A stretch of 64,000 bases of DNA. It comes from Xanthocytophaga flava. GTDB lineage: Bacteria > Bacteroidota > Bacteroidia > Cytophagales > 172606-1. Shown piece by piece: positions 26,476 through 37,114 of this stretch. The translations under genes were made by a program, and so were the position numbers. The stretch's first letter is position 1; the number at the start of each line of letters is the position of its first letter. The notes under the pieces were generated by a model. It worked only from the letters and a program-made list of their open reading frames with translations. It made no database searches and had not been told where the DNA came from. Where the stretch lies: positions 372,001-436,000 of the forward strand of contig JASJOS010000001.1 in NCBI GenBank assembly GCA_030068525.1. Reading direction: 5' to 3'.

Positions 26476-28353
26476 TTAATGTGCTGATTTTACTTCTGGT
26501 GTATCGGTGTACAATTCTTCGTCGTCTATTTCGTGAGGTAGATTCGACTCAGGAGTTGCAGCATATGGTACAGTCTGAGGAATAAAATCTTCCTGTGCAC
26601 CTGGCTTGCTATAGTCATATGGCCAGCGATAAACTGTTGGAATTTCACCTACCCAGTTGCCATGTCCCGGATTAACAGGAGCAGTCCATTCTAGTGTAGT
26701 AGAATGCCATGGGTTCTGAGGCGCTTTTCTTCCTTTGAAGATACTATAGAAGAAGTTAAAAGCGAAAATCAACTGTGATGAGAATGTTACGATAGCCGCA
26801 ATACTGATAAACATGTTCAGATCAGTAAAGGACTTAGAGAAATCAAAGTTTGTGAAAGAATAATATCTTCTTGGGAAACCAGCAATACCGATGTAGTGCA
26901 TTGGGAAGAATACCATATACACCCCAATAAATGTCATCCAGAAGTGTACATATCCCAATTTCTCATCCATCATTCTTCCAAACATCTTAGGGAACCAGTG
27001 ATACACACCAGCCATCATTCCAAAGAATGAGGCAGATCCCATTACAAGGTGGAAGTGAGCAACAACGAAATAAGTATCGTGTAATTGAATATCAATAGCA
27101 GAGTTTCCTAATGCAACACCTGTCAAACCACCTGAAATAAACAAAGAAACCAGACCAATTGAGAATAACATAGCAGGCGTAAAGACTATATTACCACGCC
27201 ATAAGGTTGTAATATAGTTAAAAGCTTTCACAGCAGAAGGTACCGCAATAATCAGTGTCAGGAACATGAATATTGATCCAAGGAATGGATTCATACCTGT
27301 TACGAACATATGGTGAGCCCATACAATGAAAGATAGCACCATAATAGCCAACATTGATACAATCATCGCACGATATCCGAAGATAGGCTTACGAGAGTTA
27401 GTAGCAATAATCTCAGAAGTAATACCTAATGCAGGTAGCAATACAATATATACTTCAGGGTGTCCCAGGAACCAGAATAAGTGTTGGAACAAAATAGGGC
27501 TACCCCCTCTGTTATCCAAAGCCTGACCAGCTACATATAGATCAGAAAGGAAGAAACTTGTATGAAACTCGCGGTCAAAGATTAGAAGTAATGCAGCAGA
27601 GAAAAGAACAGGAAATGACAAAAGTCCGATAATTGCAGTAATGAAGAACGCCCATACTGTCAATGGCAGACGAGAAAATGACATACCTCTTGTCCGCAGG
27701 TTAATTACCGTTGTAACGTAGTTAACCCCACCCAATAACTGAGAGACAATAAAGAAAGCCATACTAACTAACCATAAAGTCATACCCATTTCTGAGCCTG
27801 GATTTGCCGTTTTGACAGCACTCAAAGGAGGATATACTGTCCATCCACCCCCTGCAGGTCCTGTGCTTAGGAAAAGAGAACCAAACATTAATACACTGGA
27901 TAGGAAAAAGAACCAGAATGATAACATATTCATGAATCCAGATGCCATATCACGTGCCCCAACCTGCAAAGGAATCAGATAGTTACTGAATGTACCACTT
28001 AAACCAGCTGTCAATACGAAGAATACCATGATGGTACCATGCATAGTCACCAATGCAAGATAGAAGTTGGCATCCAGCTTTCCAGAATCATCGATCCATC
28101 CTCCTAGCAGCGGTTTTAACCAAAAGAGCTTTGCTTCAGGAAAACCTAACTGAATACGAAACAGAATTGATAGAAAGCCACCAATAAATGCCCAAATCAA
28201 ACCTGTGATCAAATATTGTTTAGCAATGACTTTGTGGTCTTCACTAAAAACATATGAACGTATAAAACCTAACTCGTGGTGTTCGTGCTCGTGGTCATGA
28301 TCATGGCTGTGAGCATGAGCGCCGTCGTGAATGTCAAGATTTGCTGTTGCCAT
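26476..28353 (-). CDS. ctaD: Cytochrome c oxidase subunit I
   Basis: The catalytic subunit reduces oxygen at heme a3-CuB and pumps protons. The key motif LGHPEVYIVLLPALG has the cross-linked His-Tyr pair and HHMFVTGM the other CuB His residues; HDTYFVVAHFHLVMG has the heme ligands. Twelve or more helices are seen in 625 residues. The N-terminus carries nine His within residues 9-26 (GAHAHSHDHDHEHEHHE), a possible metal-binding tail before the first helix. The C-terminus is acidic. Confidence 0.97.
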   Translation of the reverse strand: MATANLDIHDGAHAHSHDHDHEHEHHELGFIRSYVFSEDHKVIAKQYLITGLIWAFIGGFLSILFRIQLGFPEAKLFWLKPLLGGWIDDSGKLDANFYLALVTMHGTIMVFFVLTAGLSGTFSNYLIPLQVGARDMASGFMNMLSFWFFFLSSVLMFGSLFLSTGPAGGGWTVYPPLSAVKTANPGSEMGMTLWLVSMAFFIVSQLLGGVNYVTTVINLRTRGMSFSRLPLTVWAFFITAIIGLLSFPVLFSAALLLIFDREFHTSFFLSDLYVAGQALDNRGGSPILFQHLFWFLGHPEVYIVLLPALGITSEIIATNSRKPIFGYRAMIVSMLAIMVLSFIVWAHHMFVTGMNPFLGSIFMFLTLIIAVPSAVKAFNYITTLWRGNIVFTPAMLFSIGLVSLFISGGLTGVALGNSAIDIQLHDTYFVVAHFHLVMGSASFFGMMAGVYHWFPKMFGRMMDEKLGYVHFWMTFIGVYMVFFPMHYIGIAGFPRRYYSFTNFDFSKSFTDLNMFISIAAIVTFSSQLIFAFNFFYSIFKGRKAPQNPWHSTTLEWTAPVNPGHGNWVGEIPTVYRWPYDYSKPGAQEDFIPQTVPYAATPESNLPHEIDDEELYTDTPEVKSAH

Positions 28354-28466
28354 AAAATTTAATTGCTATTTCTGATAGAGAAACAAAATTCATTCGCAGT
28401 TTATCTCTAAAAAGATATGTTGTAACAGGATAATTTGTAGCATACTATTATGCTACAAACAAATTA

Positions 28467-29597
28467 CTACTTAGTAGCTACAGGTACACTGGCTACAGCT
28501 GGTGCAGATGCCGAGTCAGCAGGAGCAGCAGCAGGTTCAGCACCTTCTTCAGGACCTACAACCTGTAAAGCTTTTTCTTTCAGATTAGCAGGAACCAGTT
28601 TCAGATAATCACGGTTCTGAGCAAGGAAAGGTTTACGATTCGCAACCCACTTGGCATACTCTGCTGGTTCATCAACAACAACCAGTGTACGCATAGAGAA
28701 GTGACCACGACCACAAACCTCTGTACAGGCCAATTCATAATTAAAATTAGGATTACCTAACTCTGCACGCATTTCAGCAGTCGTTTTTTCAGGAACAAAC
28801 CAGAAACGTGTCTGCATACCAGGCACAGCATCCATCTTTAAACGGAAGTGAGGCATAAATACACTATGCAATACATCCCGTGCGTGGATTTTTAACAAAA
28901 CAGGCTTTCCTTTTGGAATATGTATCTCAGTAGAAGTAAAATCATCAAACGAATTCACGTCTGTAAAGTCGATTCCTATCTCATTTGTCGCATCAATCAA
29001 ACGATAGTCATAACGTCCAAGCTCAGACTTGCTTTGTCCTAAAACAGCTTGTTTATCACCAGGATAACGCACAATCCAGTTAAATTGTTTTCCTACCAGT
29101 TCAACAACAACTGCATCTTCTGGCGCATCTTTCATAATATCACGCCATACCCACCATCCGGAAATAACCAATGTTGTTAAAACAATACCGGGGATAATGG
29201 TCCATACTACCTCCAGATTATTGTTGTGAGGATAAAATGTAGCCCGACGCTCTTTTTTGTATTGATATTGAAAAGGGAACCAGAATAAAAGGATATGCGT
29301 AGCAAAGAAAACCGCTCCAATTACCCCCATAGTAATCCAGAATAAATTATCCGTTTCCTTTCCATGAGTAGAGGAAGCTTCTGGCAAAAGAAATTTGTCA
29401 GAATAAAAAGAGATCCAGATAGCCAGACCAAATCCAATGACTAAAAAGACGGGAAACAAAACAGCATTTACCTTGTTGCTTGTACCTACTCTTTCATCTG
29501 CTTTTTTAGTGATAGAAATCAGAGATTGTACTCTGAAGACTGTCACTAAAATCGCAACAATTAATAATAGCCCTGTGACAATAATTGCAGTTATCAT
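28467..29597 (-). CDS. ctaC: Cytochrome c oxidase subunit II
   Basis: The CuA site is complete: HSVFMPHFRLKMDAVPG holds the first His, and CTEVCGRGHFSM holds both Cys, the second His and the Met. Three hydrophobic segments occur at the N-terminus, one more than the usual two. No cytochrome c domain is fused, unlike typical caa3 enzymes. The tail is Ala/Pro/Glu-rich and flexible. It lies between actF and ctaD, which supports direct coupling of complex III and oxidase. Confidence 0.95.
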   Translation of the reverse strand: MITAIIVTGLLLIVAILVTVFRVQSLISITKKADERVGTSNKVNAVLFPVFLVIGFGLAIWISFYSDKFLLPEASSTHGKETDNLFWITMGVIGAVFFATHILLFWFPFQYQYKKERRATFYPHNNNLEVVWTIIPGIVLTTLVISGWWVWRDIMKDAPEDAVVVELVGKQFNWIVRYPGDKQAVLGQSKSELGRYDYRLIDATNEIGIDFTDVNSFDDFTSTEIHIPKGKPVLLKIHARDVLHSVFMPHFRLKMDAVPGMQTRFWFVPEKTTAEMRAELGNPNFNYELACTEVCGRGHFSMRTLVVVDEPAEYAKWVANRKPFLAQNRDYLKLVPANLKEKALQVVGPEEGAEPAAAPADSASAPAVASVPVATK

Positions 29598-29680
29598 GAT
29601 TTACAGAATTTGGTATAATTGATAGAATTATAACCGGTATTTTCTTGTATATAAAATCTATTTTGGAAACAAAACGAAAA

Positions 29681-31021
29681 TTATTGATTGTGATGTAAGC
29701 TTTCTTCCAACATTGGGTGATTTTTAGCAATCAAAGGAGCTTTAGCTAAAAAGGTTCCAACTACAAATACGAAAGCACCTGCATAGATAGCAATTACACC
29801 CAATTCCATAAATCCGATCCCACCATCATCACCCAACATAAACGGAGTCATATTCAGGTAGAAATCCAGCCAGTGACCTGCTAGTATACCCCATGCAACC
29901 AATTTAAGGAATGTCATCTTACGCTTCGATTCTCTAGTCATTAATGCAAGGAATGGGAACAGAAAGTTAACAAGCAGGTTTACAAAGAACATACCTTTGT
30001 ATTTTCCACCAAAACCTTCAAATATTTCGTTAAAGTGATTTGTTTCTTCAGGAATGTTTGCATAATAGATCAACATAAACTGAGCAAACCAAACATATGT
30101 CCAGAAAATACTGAATGCAAACATAAACTTACCCAGATCGTGCAAATGGTTTGAATTAACCATTTTAAGATATCCTTGTTCTTTCAAGTACACAGTCGCC
30201 AATGTAATTGTAGCCAGACATGCTACCCACCAGCTCGCAAAAGTATACCATCCATACATCGTACTGAACCAGTGAGGATCGGCAGACATTGACCAGTCCC
30301 AAGCTGCCATTACCGAAGTAACAGCAAAGAAAATAATAAATATAGCAGAGAAAACAATGTTTCTATCATATATCTCCAACCCACCTTCTATATCTTCCTG
30401 TAACGAACGCTTACGAATAATTGTAAATAAAGTAAACCATACTACAAAGTAAACAACCATCCGAGCCATAAAGAACCCAAAGTTCAGATACCAGGTTTTA
30501 GAAGCAAGAACCTCGTCAAAGTTAGGACTATGCTCATCAGCAATTCCTTCTACCGTCCAGTGAAATAATCCATGCCCATGAAAGATATGTGCAACGTCCG
30601 CGCCAGCAACCAGGAAATATATAATCATTAATACACCTGTAACTGGCAGGAAGAAACCAAACGCCATTGGAATACGCAGAATAAGACTTGACCATCCCGC
30701 CCATGCAGCATATTGCACAGCTACGAAGAAGATGCCACACAAAGCAATTCCTGTAAAATAAACATTGTTGATCCACAGGTTTGCAAAAAGACGCTTAAGC
30801 CATGATGCACCATGTTCTGCCGCTGCTCCGGCATGCTCAGCAGCAGCTCCAGCATGTTCACCATGAGCAGCCTCATGTCCACCACCTGTAGCCGCCAGAA
30901 TAATGCCCAGAATAACCAGGGCAAATCCTACCACCACTGCAATAATTGCATTCCGGCGGATTCTGGGATCAAAAATATATTGCTCGTCTAAATTATACGA
31001 AACCGAATGATGTTCAGCCAT
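29681..31021 (-). CDS. actF: Alternative complex III subunit ActF (integral membrane, quinol oxidoreductase)
   Basis: The 446-residue protein has about ten transmembrane helices and is shaped like the NrfD-related ActF. Its N-terminal periplasmic loop carries an Ala/His/Glu-rich repeat (HAGAAAEHAGAAAEHG). Family members stabilise the membrane arm of alternative complex III. Position after ActE and before the oxidase is the usual order in Bacteroidota. Confidence 0.88.
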   Translation of the reverse strand: MAEHHSVSYNLDEQYIFDPRIRRNAIIAVVVGFALVILGIILAATGGGHEAAHGEHAGAAAEHAGAAAEHGASWLKRLFANLWINNVYFTGIALCGIFFVAVQYAAWAGWSSLILRIPMAFGFFLPVTGVLMIIYFLVAGADVAHIFHGHGLFHWTVEGIADEHSPNFDEVLASKTWYLNFGFFMARMVVYFVVWFTLFTIIRKRSLQEDIEGGLEIYDRNIVFSAIFIIFFAVTSVMAAWDWSMSADPHWFSTMYGWYTFASWWVACLATITLATVYLKEQGYLKMVNSNHLHDLGKFMFAFSIFWTYVWFAQFMLIYYANIPEETNHFNEIFEGFGGKYKGMFFVNLLVNFLFPFLALMTRESKRKMTFLKLVAWGILAGHWLDFYLNMTPFMLGDDGGIGFMELGVIAIYAGAFVFVVGTFLAKAPLIAKNHPMLEESLHHNQ

Positions 31022-31120
31022 TGTAATAAATAGTGTATTGTTTATTGTTAAATTGCTGAATAGGCAAATTCCTATTTTCAGCGATTTGATATCTAACTAA
31101 ATTCAACAAATGAGGCTCTC

Positions 31121-31732
31121 TTACTGCTGCTTTTGCAGTTCATGTACATATTGTACAATTTTCCACCGCTCAACAGGATTCACTTGTGAACCATGAGGCC
31201 ACATACGTCCTTTACCATAAGTAATCACATGAAAGATGTGTCCATCATTCATGTCCTTATACCCGGAGCCACTATAGTTTGGCACACCTTTGAATACTTT
31301 CCCTACTGTACCATCTCCTTTACCTGTCTCACCATGACAATGCTGACAATAACGGGTATATAACTCCTTACCATCGGCCAATGTTTGTTCTGTTTGAGGA
31401 ACAGGGTTTTTTAATGTTCTTTCAGCAATGCCAATACTATCTTTAGGAATGTTATAGATCATTAAATCTTCCACAAATGTACTGTCTTTACCAAACTTTG
31501 TCTGATAATTACGTCTTGCTACAGTTCCAGGAACAGGAAGCCACAAGTTATTACCAAACTTATTATATGGGTTCTTAAAGCTCGCTTCTTGTCGGAACGG
31601 CTCATAGGAAATAGCATGATACATGTTGGGAGCATATTCTGTACCCGGATCATCATGTTCGCGCTGACAAGCAACGGTAAGCAGCGCACCTGCTATAAGA
31701 CTCAAAAAGGTTACTTTTCTAAGATGATTCAT
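31121..31732 (-). CDS. actE: Alternative complex III monoheme cytochrome c lipoprotein ActE
   Basis: A lipobox (LLTVACQR) directs lipid attachment, and one heme c site CQHCH is followed by the distal Met region (GRMWPHGSQ). It carries electrons from the complex toward the oxidase in the periplasm. 203 residues. Confidence 0.9.
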   Translation of the reverse strand: MNHLRKVTFLSLIAGALLTVACQREHDDPGTEYAPNMYHAISYEPFRQEASFKNPYNKFGNNLWLPVPGTVARRNYQTKFGKDSTFVEDLMIYNIPKDSIGIAERTLKNPVPQTEQTLADGKELYTRYCQHCHGETGKGDGTVGKVFKGVPNYSGSGYKDMNDGHIFHVITYGKGRMWPHGSQVNPVERWKIVQYVHELQKQQ

Positions 31733-31794
31733 ATACTTGAAACAGAATCGAAATAAGTCTGTATAATATCGTTTAAAGCTATAACTGTACTCAA

Positions 31795-32349
31795 TTAATC
31801 TAAATCACCAGCCTGAACCAATTTGGTTGAGACTTCTATAGCTCCGTAATTTTTTATAATAGATGTAATTTCTTCTGGAGTAAGCTTGTTCTTTGTCAGA
31901 TCAATAGCCATTACAAATTTATCATCTGTACAACGACTATCAAATAAAAACGGCTTCTTTCCAGGATATAAATTACTCACAGTCAAGAAAGTTGCCACCA
32001 TTCCTAACGCAGAGAAAAGTACTGTACCTTCAAAACCAACCGGTACCAATACAGGAATAGAAACGTAGTCCTTTCCACCTACTATCATTGGCCAGTCAAA
32101 ACCCATTGTCCAGACCATTAATGTTACCAGACACGTAAAACCAGTAACACCAAATAAAAAGGCGGCTTTAGACATAAAGCTCCGAGAATATCCCAATGCA
32201 TCGTCTAGACCGTGAATAGGAAATGGGGTATACACTTCATGAATCTTTACACCACTGTTACGGATTTTTTTCACACCCGACATCAGTACGTCTTCATCAT
32301 CAAAAATACCAACTAAAAATGCGCTTTCGCTATGAATATGATGTTCCAT
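31795..32349 (-). CDS. actD: Alternative complex III subunit ActD (DUF3341)
   Basis: The 184-residue protein has a cytoplasmic N-terminal domain (FLVGIFDDEDVLMSGVKKIR) and two transmembrane helices joined by a loop, typical of DUF3341/ActD. It binds no cofactor and is a structural part of the complex. Confidence 0.9.
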   Translation of the reverse strand: MEHHIHSESAFLVGIFDDEDVLMSGVKKIRNSGVKIHEVYTPFPIHGLDDALGYSRSFMSKAAFLFGVTGFTCLVTLMVWTMGFDWPMIVGGKDYVSIPVLVPVGFEGTVLFSALGMVATFLTVSNLYPGKKPFLFDSRCTDDKFVMAIDLTKNKLTPEEITSIIKNYGAIEVSTKLVQAGDLD

Positions 32350-32447
32350 TGGTTATCTGAAATGGAAAATAAGATAATACAAAGTTTTATAAATGGATGC
32401 TAAAACCAGATCCAACTATTAAGTAAGATCTGGAATTTCTGCATTTC

Positions 32448-33881
32448 TTATTCTACGTCTTTATTAAATGCCGGACGTGCCTGGAAACCAGGTTGTGCTG
32501 AAGTTACAGTCTTATGCTCTTCTACATGTTCTGAAGATGACTTCAGGATTGCCTTCACCTCAGCTATGTTGATCACAGGTAAGAATTTGGCAAACAAGAA
32601 GAAACAAGTAAAGAAGAATCCGAATGTATACAGATAATCCAGTACGTCAACTTTTGTAGGAGCAAACATAGCCCAGCTTGAAGGCAGATAATCACGGTGC
32701 AGAGATGTCACGATGATTACAAAACGTTCAAACCACATACCAATATTTACTACTATAGACAGGATAAAAGTAGCAACAACACTTGTACGAATTTTCTTAA
32801 TCCAGAATAACTGAGGTGAAATTACGTTACAACTCATCATTGACCAGTATGCCCACCAGTAAGGTCCCATCATACGGTTAATAAATGCATAACGCTCATA
32901 TTGTACACCTGAATACCAAGCAATAACGAACTCAGTAATATAAGCAACACCTACAATCGAACCTGTCAACATAATGATTTTGTTCATCGACTCGATGTGT
33001 CCGATTGTGATATAATCTTTCAGACCGAATACTTCTCTGGTAATTAACATTAGCGTTAATACCATCGCAAATCCAGAGAAGATCGCCCCAGCAACGAAAT
33101 ATGGAGGGAAGATAGTAGTGTGCCAGCCAGGAATAACAGAAGTAGCAAAGTCAAAACTCACAATGGTGTGTACAGAAAGTACAAGTGGGGTAGACAAACC
33201 AGCAAGAACTAAACTCACGTTCTCATAATGTTGCCATGTCTTAGCAGCTCCATCCCATCCAAAACTCAAAATACCATATACAACTTTAGATACTTTATTT
33301 TTAGCGCGGTCACGGATAGTACCTAGATCAGGAATCAAACCGATATACCAGAATACTAAGGATACAGTCAGATATGTACTGATCGCAAATACGTCCCATA
33401 CCAGTGGAGAGTTAAAGTTTACCCACAGAGGGCCAAATGTATTAGGAAGAGGCAATGCCCAGTATGCTAACCAGGTTCTTCCCATGTGCATCAGAATGTA
33501 ACTACCTGCACAAAGAACGGCAAAGATAGTCATCGCTTCCGCAGCACGGTTAATAGATGTTCTCCATTTCTGACGGAAAAGCAAAAGGATAGCAGAGATT
33601 AATGTACCTGCGTGACCAATACCTACCCACCATACGAAGTTGGTAATATCCCATGCCCAACCTACTGTTTTATTTAAACCCCACTCTCCAATACCGAACC
33701 AAAAAACCCGATACAAGCCGTAACCTCCAATACCTAAGACAATCAACGAAATCAGGAAGGCGATATTCCATAACGTCGTAGGCTTGCCTTCTACCTGGCG
33801 GCAGATGTCTTCAGTAACATCGCCGTAGGTTTTACCACCGGTTACTAGAGGCGGTCTTACGGATGAAGTAACATGACTCAT
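32448..33881 (-). CDS. actC: Alternative complex III subunit ActC (NrfD-like, quinol site)
   Basis: A polytopic membrane protein of 477 residues with about ten helices related to NrfD/PsrC. ActC is considered the main quinol-oxidising subunit. The segment [21 protein letters not shown] is characteristic. It lies 71 bases downstream of actB. Confidence 0.93.
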   Translation of the reverse strand: MSHVTSSVRPPLVTGGKTYGDVTEDICRQVEGKPTTLWNIAFLISLIVLGIGGYGLYRVFWFGIGEWGLNKTVGWAWDITNFVWWVGIGHAGTLISAILLLFRQKWRTSINRAAEAMTIFAVLCAGSYILMHMGRTWLAYWALPLPNTFGPLWVNFNSPLVWDVFAISTYLTVSLVFWYIGLIPDLGTIRDRAKNKVSKVVYGILSFGWDGAAKTWQHYENVSLVLAGLSTPLVLSVHTIVSFDFATSVIPGWHTTIFPPYFVAGAIFSGFAMVLTLMLITREVFGLKDYITIGHIESMNKIIMLTGSIVGVAYITEFVIAWYSGVQYERYAFINRMMGPYWWAYWSMMSCNVISPQLFWIKKIRTSVVATFILSIVVNIGMWFERFVIIVTSLHRDYLPSSWAMFAPTKVDVLDYLYTFGFFFTCFFLFAKFLPVINIAEVKAILKSSSEHVEEHKTVTSAQPGFQARPAFNKDVE

Positions 33882-33952
33882 AGTATATATTTTGAAAATT
33901 ATAATTACAGTGAAAAATAGTCAACTATCAAGAAACCTCCATATAATGGAGT

Positions 33953-36900
33953 TTATGCTTTATTTCTGATTTTTGTCAGATAAGAAACCTGAGGACGAGT
34001 ATTGATTTCTTCCAATACCTGGAACATGCGTCCTTCTGTCTCTTCAGCAATCAGCTTACTGATACGGCTTTCAGGATCATTCATATCTCCAAAAAGAATC
34101 GCACCAGTAGAACATGCGCTTTCGCAAGCCATAGCAATCTCTCCATCTACTGGACGACGGCGTTCTTTTTTAGCATTTAATTTTCCTTCCTGAATGCGTT
34201 GCACACACATTGAACATTTTTCCATTACACCACGTGTACGAACTGTTACATCTGGATTCAATACCATTTTACCCAGATCAGTTTGTGACATATAGTTTAC
34301 ATCAGAGAAACGTTCATCGTTAGTGTAATTAAACCAGTTGAAACGACGCACTTTATATGGACAGTTGTTTGCACAGTAACGTGTACCGAAACAACGGTTA
34401 TATGTCATCTGGTTTAAGCCTTCAGAACTATGTGTTGTTGCCAGTACCGGACATACTGTCTCACATGGCGCATTATTACAATGCTGGCAAAGCATTGGTT
34501 GGAATACAACTTCAGGATTTGCAGAAGCTTCTTCCAATGCTTTCACATCGTCTTTAGGAGCATCGCTGCTGTAGTAACGGTCAATACGTAACCAGTGCAT
34601 TTCGCGACGATTGATTACTTCCTGACGACCTACAACAGGAACGTTATTTTCAACTGTACATGCCACTACACAAGATCCACAACCTGTACAAGAGTTAAGG
34701 TCAATAACCATACCCCATGAATGGTTTTGGTATTTATGACCATGCCATAATGAAATATCTGTTGCTTTTTTCTTTCCTTCAGAAGTTGCCACTTTAGGCA
34801 TAAATCTTCCGGCATTAGCTTTCTTCTGGTACTCAGAAAGTTTGGCCTCCTGCACAATAGGACGAGCCATAATTGTATGGTGCGTCTGAACCTGAGCAAT
34901 TTTTCTTTTCTCTCCAGCCTTAGTTACTTTTACTCCATTCACTACATATCCTACACCTAAAGCACTTACAGAAGCGAATGGATACGCATTTACACCTACA
35001 TTGTTAGCAGCTTTGCCAGCCTTTTCACGTCCATAACCCAATGCCAGACCCACTGTACCTTCAGCCTGGCCTGGTTGAATTAATGCAGGCAATGTAATCG
35101 CAGGCTTTCCAGGGATTTCAACAGTAACCAGATCGTTACCATCTTCTTCACTTTGAGTCAGACCTAGTTCTGAAGCCATTTTATGGCTAACAGTCAAGTA
35201 GTTATCCCAACAAGCACGACTAATAGGGTCAGGTAATTCCTGCAACCATGGGTTGTTAGCCATAGCACCATTACCAATACCGATTTTCTGGTAAAGAACC
35301 AATTCAATACCATTGTTACCTGCTTTACCAACAGCAGCCGCAGCAGCATTTACATCTCCTGCAAAACTGACAGCTGCAACAGGTGCATTTTTAGGTTCAA
35401 AAACGCCATCATGCAATACATGTATCCAAAACTCTTTGAAAGAAGAATACTTAGATTGCAAAGAGAACAGATTTGTACGCCAGTAGCTTTGAATAAATTT
35501 ATCGTATTCAACAGTATTTCCAGCCCAAGCCAGCAAGCTTTGCTGAGCAGCACGAGTTTGGAAGATAGGGTTGATAGTTGGCTGACCTAAGCTGAAATAA
35601 CCTGTACGAGGCTCAGCATCATTCCACGCTTCGAGGAAGTTATGGTCAGGACAAACATAATCACATAGAGAAGTTGTTTCATCCATCCGGTCAGAGAATG
35701 AAACTTTCAGAGAAGCTTTCTTCAAATCTTCACCAAATTGCTTTCCTGTAGGATAATCATATACAGGGTTTGCATTATAGAAGAAGACAGCACCAACTTG
35801 TCCTTGAGATAGCTCTTTTGCAAAGTTAGCCATTGCTGTATCATCGCCGGCTTTCAATGTAAGAGGAGCATTTAGATCAATGATAGTATTGTATGATCCT
35901 AACAGATTATTAATCGCATTAACAATAGTCTGTACATTCGGATCGTTAGAACCTGCTACTACTACACCAGCAGATTTTGCACTTGCTAATTCATTGGCAG
36001 CATCATCTAATCCTTTCACATCCAAAGCAGGAGCACTTACAGGAGCCGCGCCTAATTTCTTAGCAATTTTATTATATAGATTAGCAGCTACTAATCCCTC
36101 CTGAGAAGATTTAATTGGAGTACGGTAGTCTGCATTTGCACCAGTTGAAGATAAAGTACTCTCAAACTGATAGTGACGAGACATTTTTTTCTTATCCTTA
36201 CCCAGTTTACGAGTTTTTGCATACAAAGCGCTGTACGTTGTACTTCCAGGAGAAGTACCCAGGAAATCGGCATTACCAATACCTACAATAACTTCTGCTT
36301 TATCAAAATTATAGAATGGAAGTACAGCTTTACCAAATGATGTCTGGTTTGCGTTTAATATTCCAGCAGAAGAGTTTGCATCATACGTTACATGCTGAGC
36401 TGTTGGATATTTTGCAATAAACTCTTTGATAGCAGCCTTTGTAGAAGGACTAATAATAGTAGAAGAAACAATACGGATTGCTTTTCCGGAAGAAGCTACC
36501 TGCTGTAATTGCTGACCAATAGCAGCATCTACACTTTTCCAGTCTGTCGCCTTTTTCTCTTTTCCATTGAATGGTCCTTTCAAACGCTCCAGATCATACA
36601 GACTCAATAGAGAAGCTTGTGCACGTGCACTTGTACCAGCAGGAGTTACACCAGAAAGAGGATTGGGTTCAATTTTTATAGGACGACCTTCACGTGTCTT
36701 TACCAGAACGCTATTGTAATCACCATCTGTATCTACATAGGTAGAAGCATAATAATTTGCAATAGACGCTTCAATTTCTTCAGGTTTATTCAGATATGGA
36801 ATAGCTTTTTTTACCGGAGCTTCACAGGCAGCCAATGTTACAGCAGCCATCCCAAAACCCATCACCTTCAGAAAGTCACGACGCGAAGCAGGCATAATGT

Positions 36901-37033
36901 CGGCATTAGCAGCAGCCTCAGTACCTGGCAGTGGCGTTCCTTCCGGAAATTCTCTCTCTGCGTTTTTGACAAAATGAATATCGTTACTTAGCTCTTCAAG
37001 ACCTTTCCAATATACTTTGTTATTGCCTTCCAT
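33953..37033 (-). CDS. actB: Alternative complex III subunit ActB (molybdopterin oxidoreductase-like fused to iron-sulfur domain)
   Basis: A Tat-type motif (SRRDFLKVMGFG, about residue 50) is preceded by an unusually long leader, as known for this family. The middle part resembles molybdopterin enzymes, but ActB proteins carry no molybdenum cofactor. The C-terminal part has four ferredoxin-like Cys groups: CTGCGSCVVAC, CQHCNNAPCETVC, CFGTRYCANNC and CSMC with CESAC. Those clusters pass electrons from quinol toward ActA/ActE hemes. Confidence 0.94.
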   Translation of the reverse strand: MEGNNKVYWKGLEELSNDIHFVKNAEREFPEGTPLPGTEAAANADIMPASRRDFLKVMGFGMAAVTLAACEAPVKKAIPYLNKPEEIEASIANYYASTYVDTDGDYNSVLVKTREGRPIKIEPNPLSGVTPAGTSARAQASLLSLYDLERLKGPFNGKEKKATDWKSVDAAIGQQLQQVASSGKAIRIVSSTIISPSTKAAIKEFIAKYPTAQHVTYDANSSAGILNANQTSFGKAVLPFYNFDKAEVIVGIGNADFLGTSPGSTTYSALYAKTRKLGKDKKKMSRHYQFESTLSSTGANADYRTPIKSSQEGLVAANLYNKIAKKLGAAPVSAPALDVKGLDDAANELASAKSAGVVVAGSNDPNVQTIVNAINNLLGSYNTIIDLNAPLTLKAGDDTAMANFAKELSQGQVGAVFFYNANPVYDYPTGKQFGEDLKKASLKVSFSDRMDETTSLCDYVCPDHNFLEAWNDAEPRTGYFSLGQPTINPIFQTRAAQQSLLAWAGNTVEYDKFIQSYWRTNLFSLQSKYSSFKEFWIHVLHDGVFEPKNAPVAAVSFAGDVNAAAAAVGKAGNNGIELVLYQKIGIGNGAMANNPWLQELPDPISRACWDNYLTVSHKMASELGLTQSEEDGNDLVTVEIPGKPAITLPALIQPGQAEGTVGLALGYGREKAGKAANNVGVNAYPFASVSALGVGYVVNGVKVTKAGEKRKIAQVQTHHTIMARPIVQEAKLSEYQKKANAGRFMPKVATSEGKKKATDISLWHGHKYQNHSWGMVIDLNSCTGCGSCVVACTVENNVPVVGRQEVINRREMHWLRIDRYYSSDAPKDDVKALEEASANPEVVFQPMLCQHCNNAPCETVCPVLATTHSSEGLNQMTYNRCFGTRYCANNCPYKVRRFNWFNYTNDERFSDVNYMSQTDLGKMVLNPDVTVRTRGVMEKCSMCVQRIQEGKLNAKKERRRPVDGEIAMACESACSTGAILFGDMNDPESRISKLIAEETEGRMFQVLEEINTRPQVSYLTKIRNKA

Positions 37034-37114
37034 AATATATATAGAAACGGATATATTTACGTATGTGAATAATATGAATGAAAGGCAGAGTGACCTGCCT
37101 TATATATTGTTAAA

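Noticed and set aside
33953..37033. Active molybdenum oxidoreductase
   Set aside because: The gene order and Cys groups are those of ActB of alternative complex III, which lacks the molybdenum cofactor.
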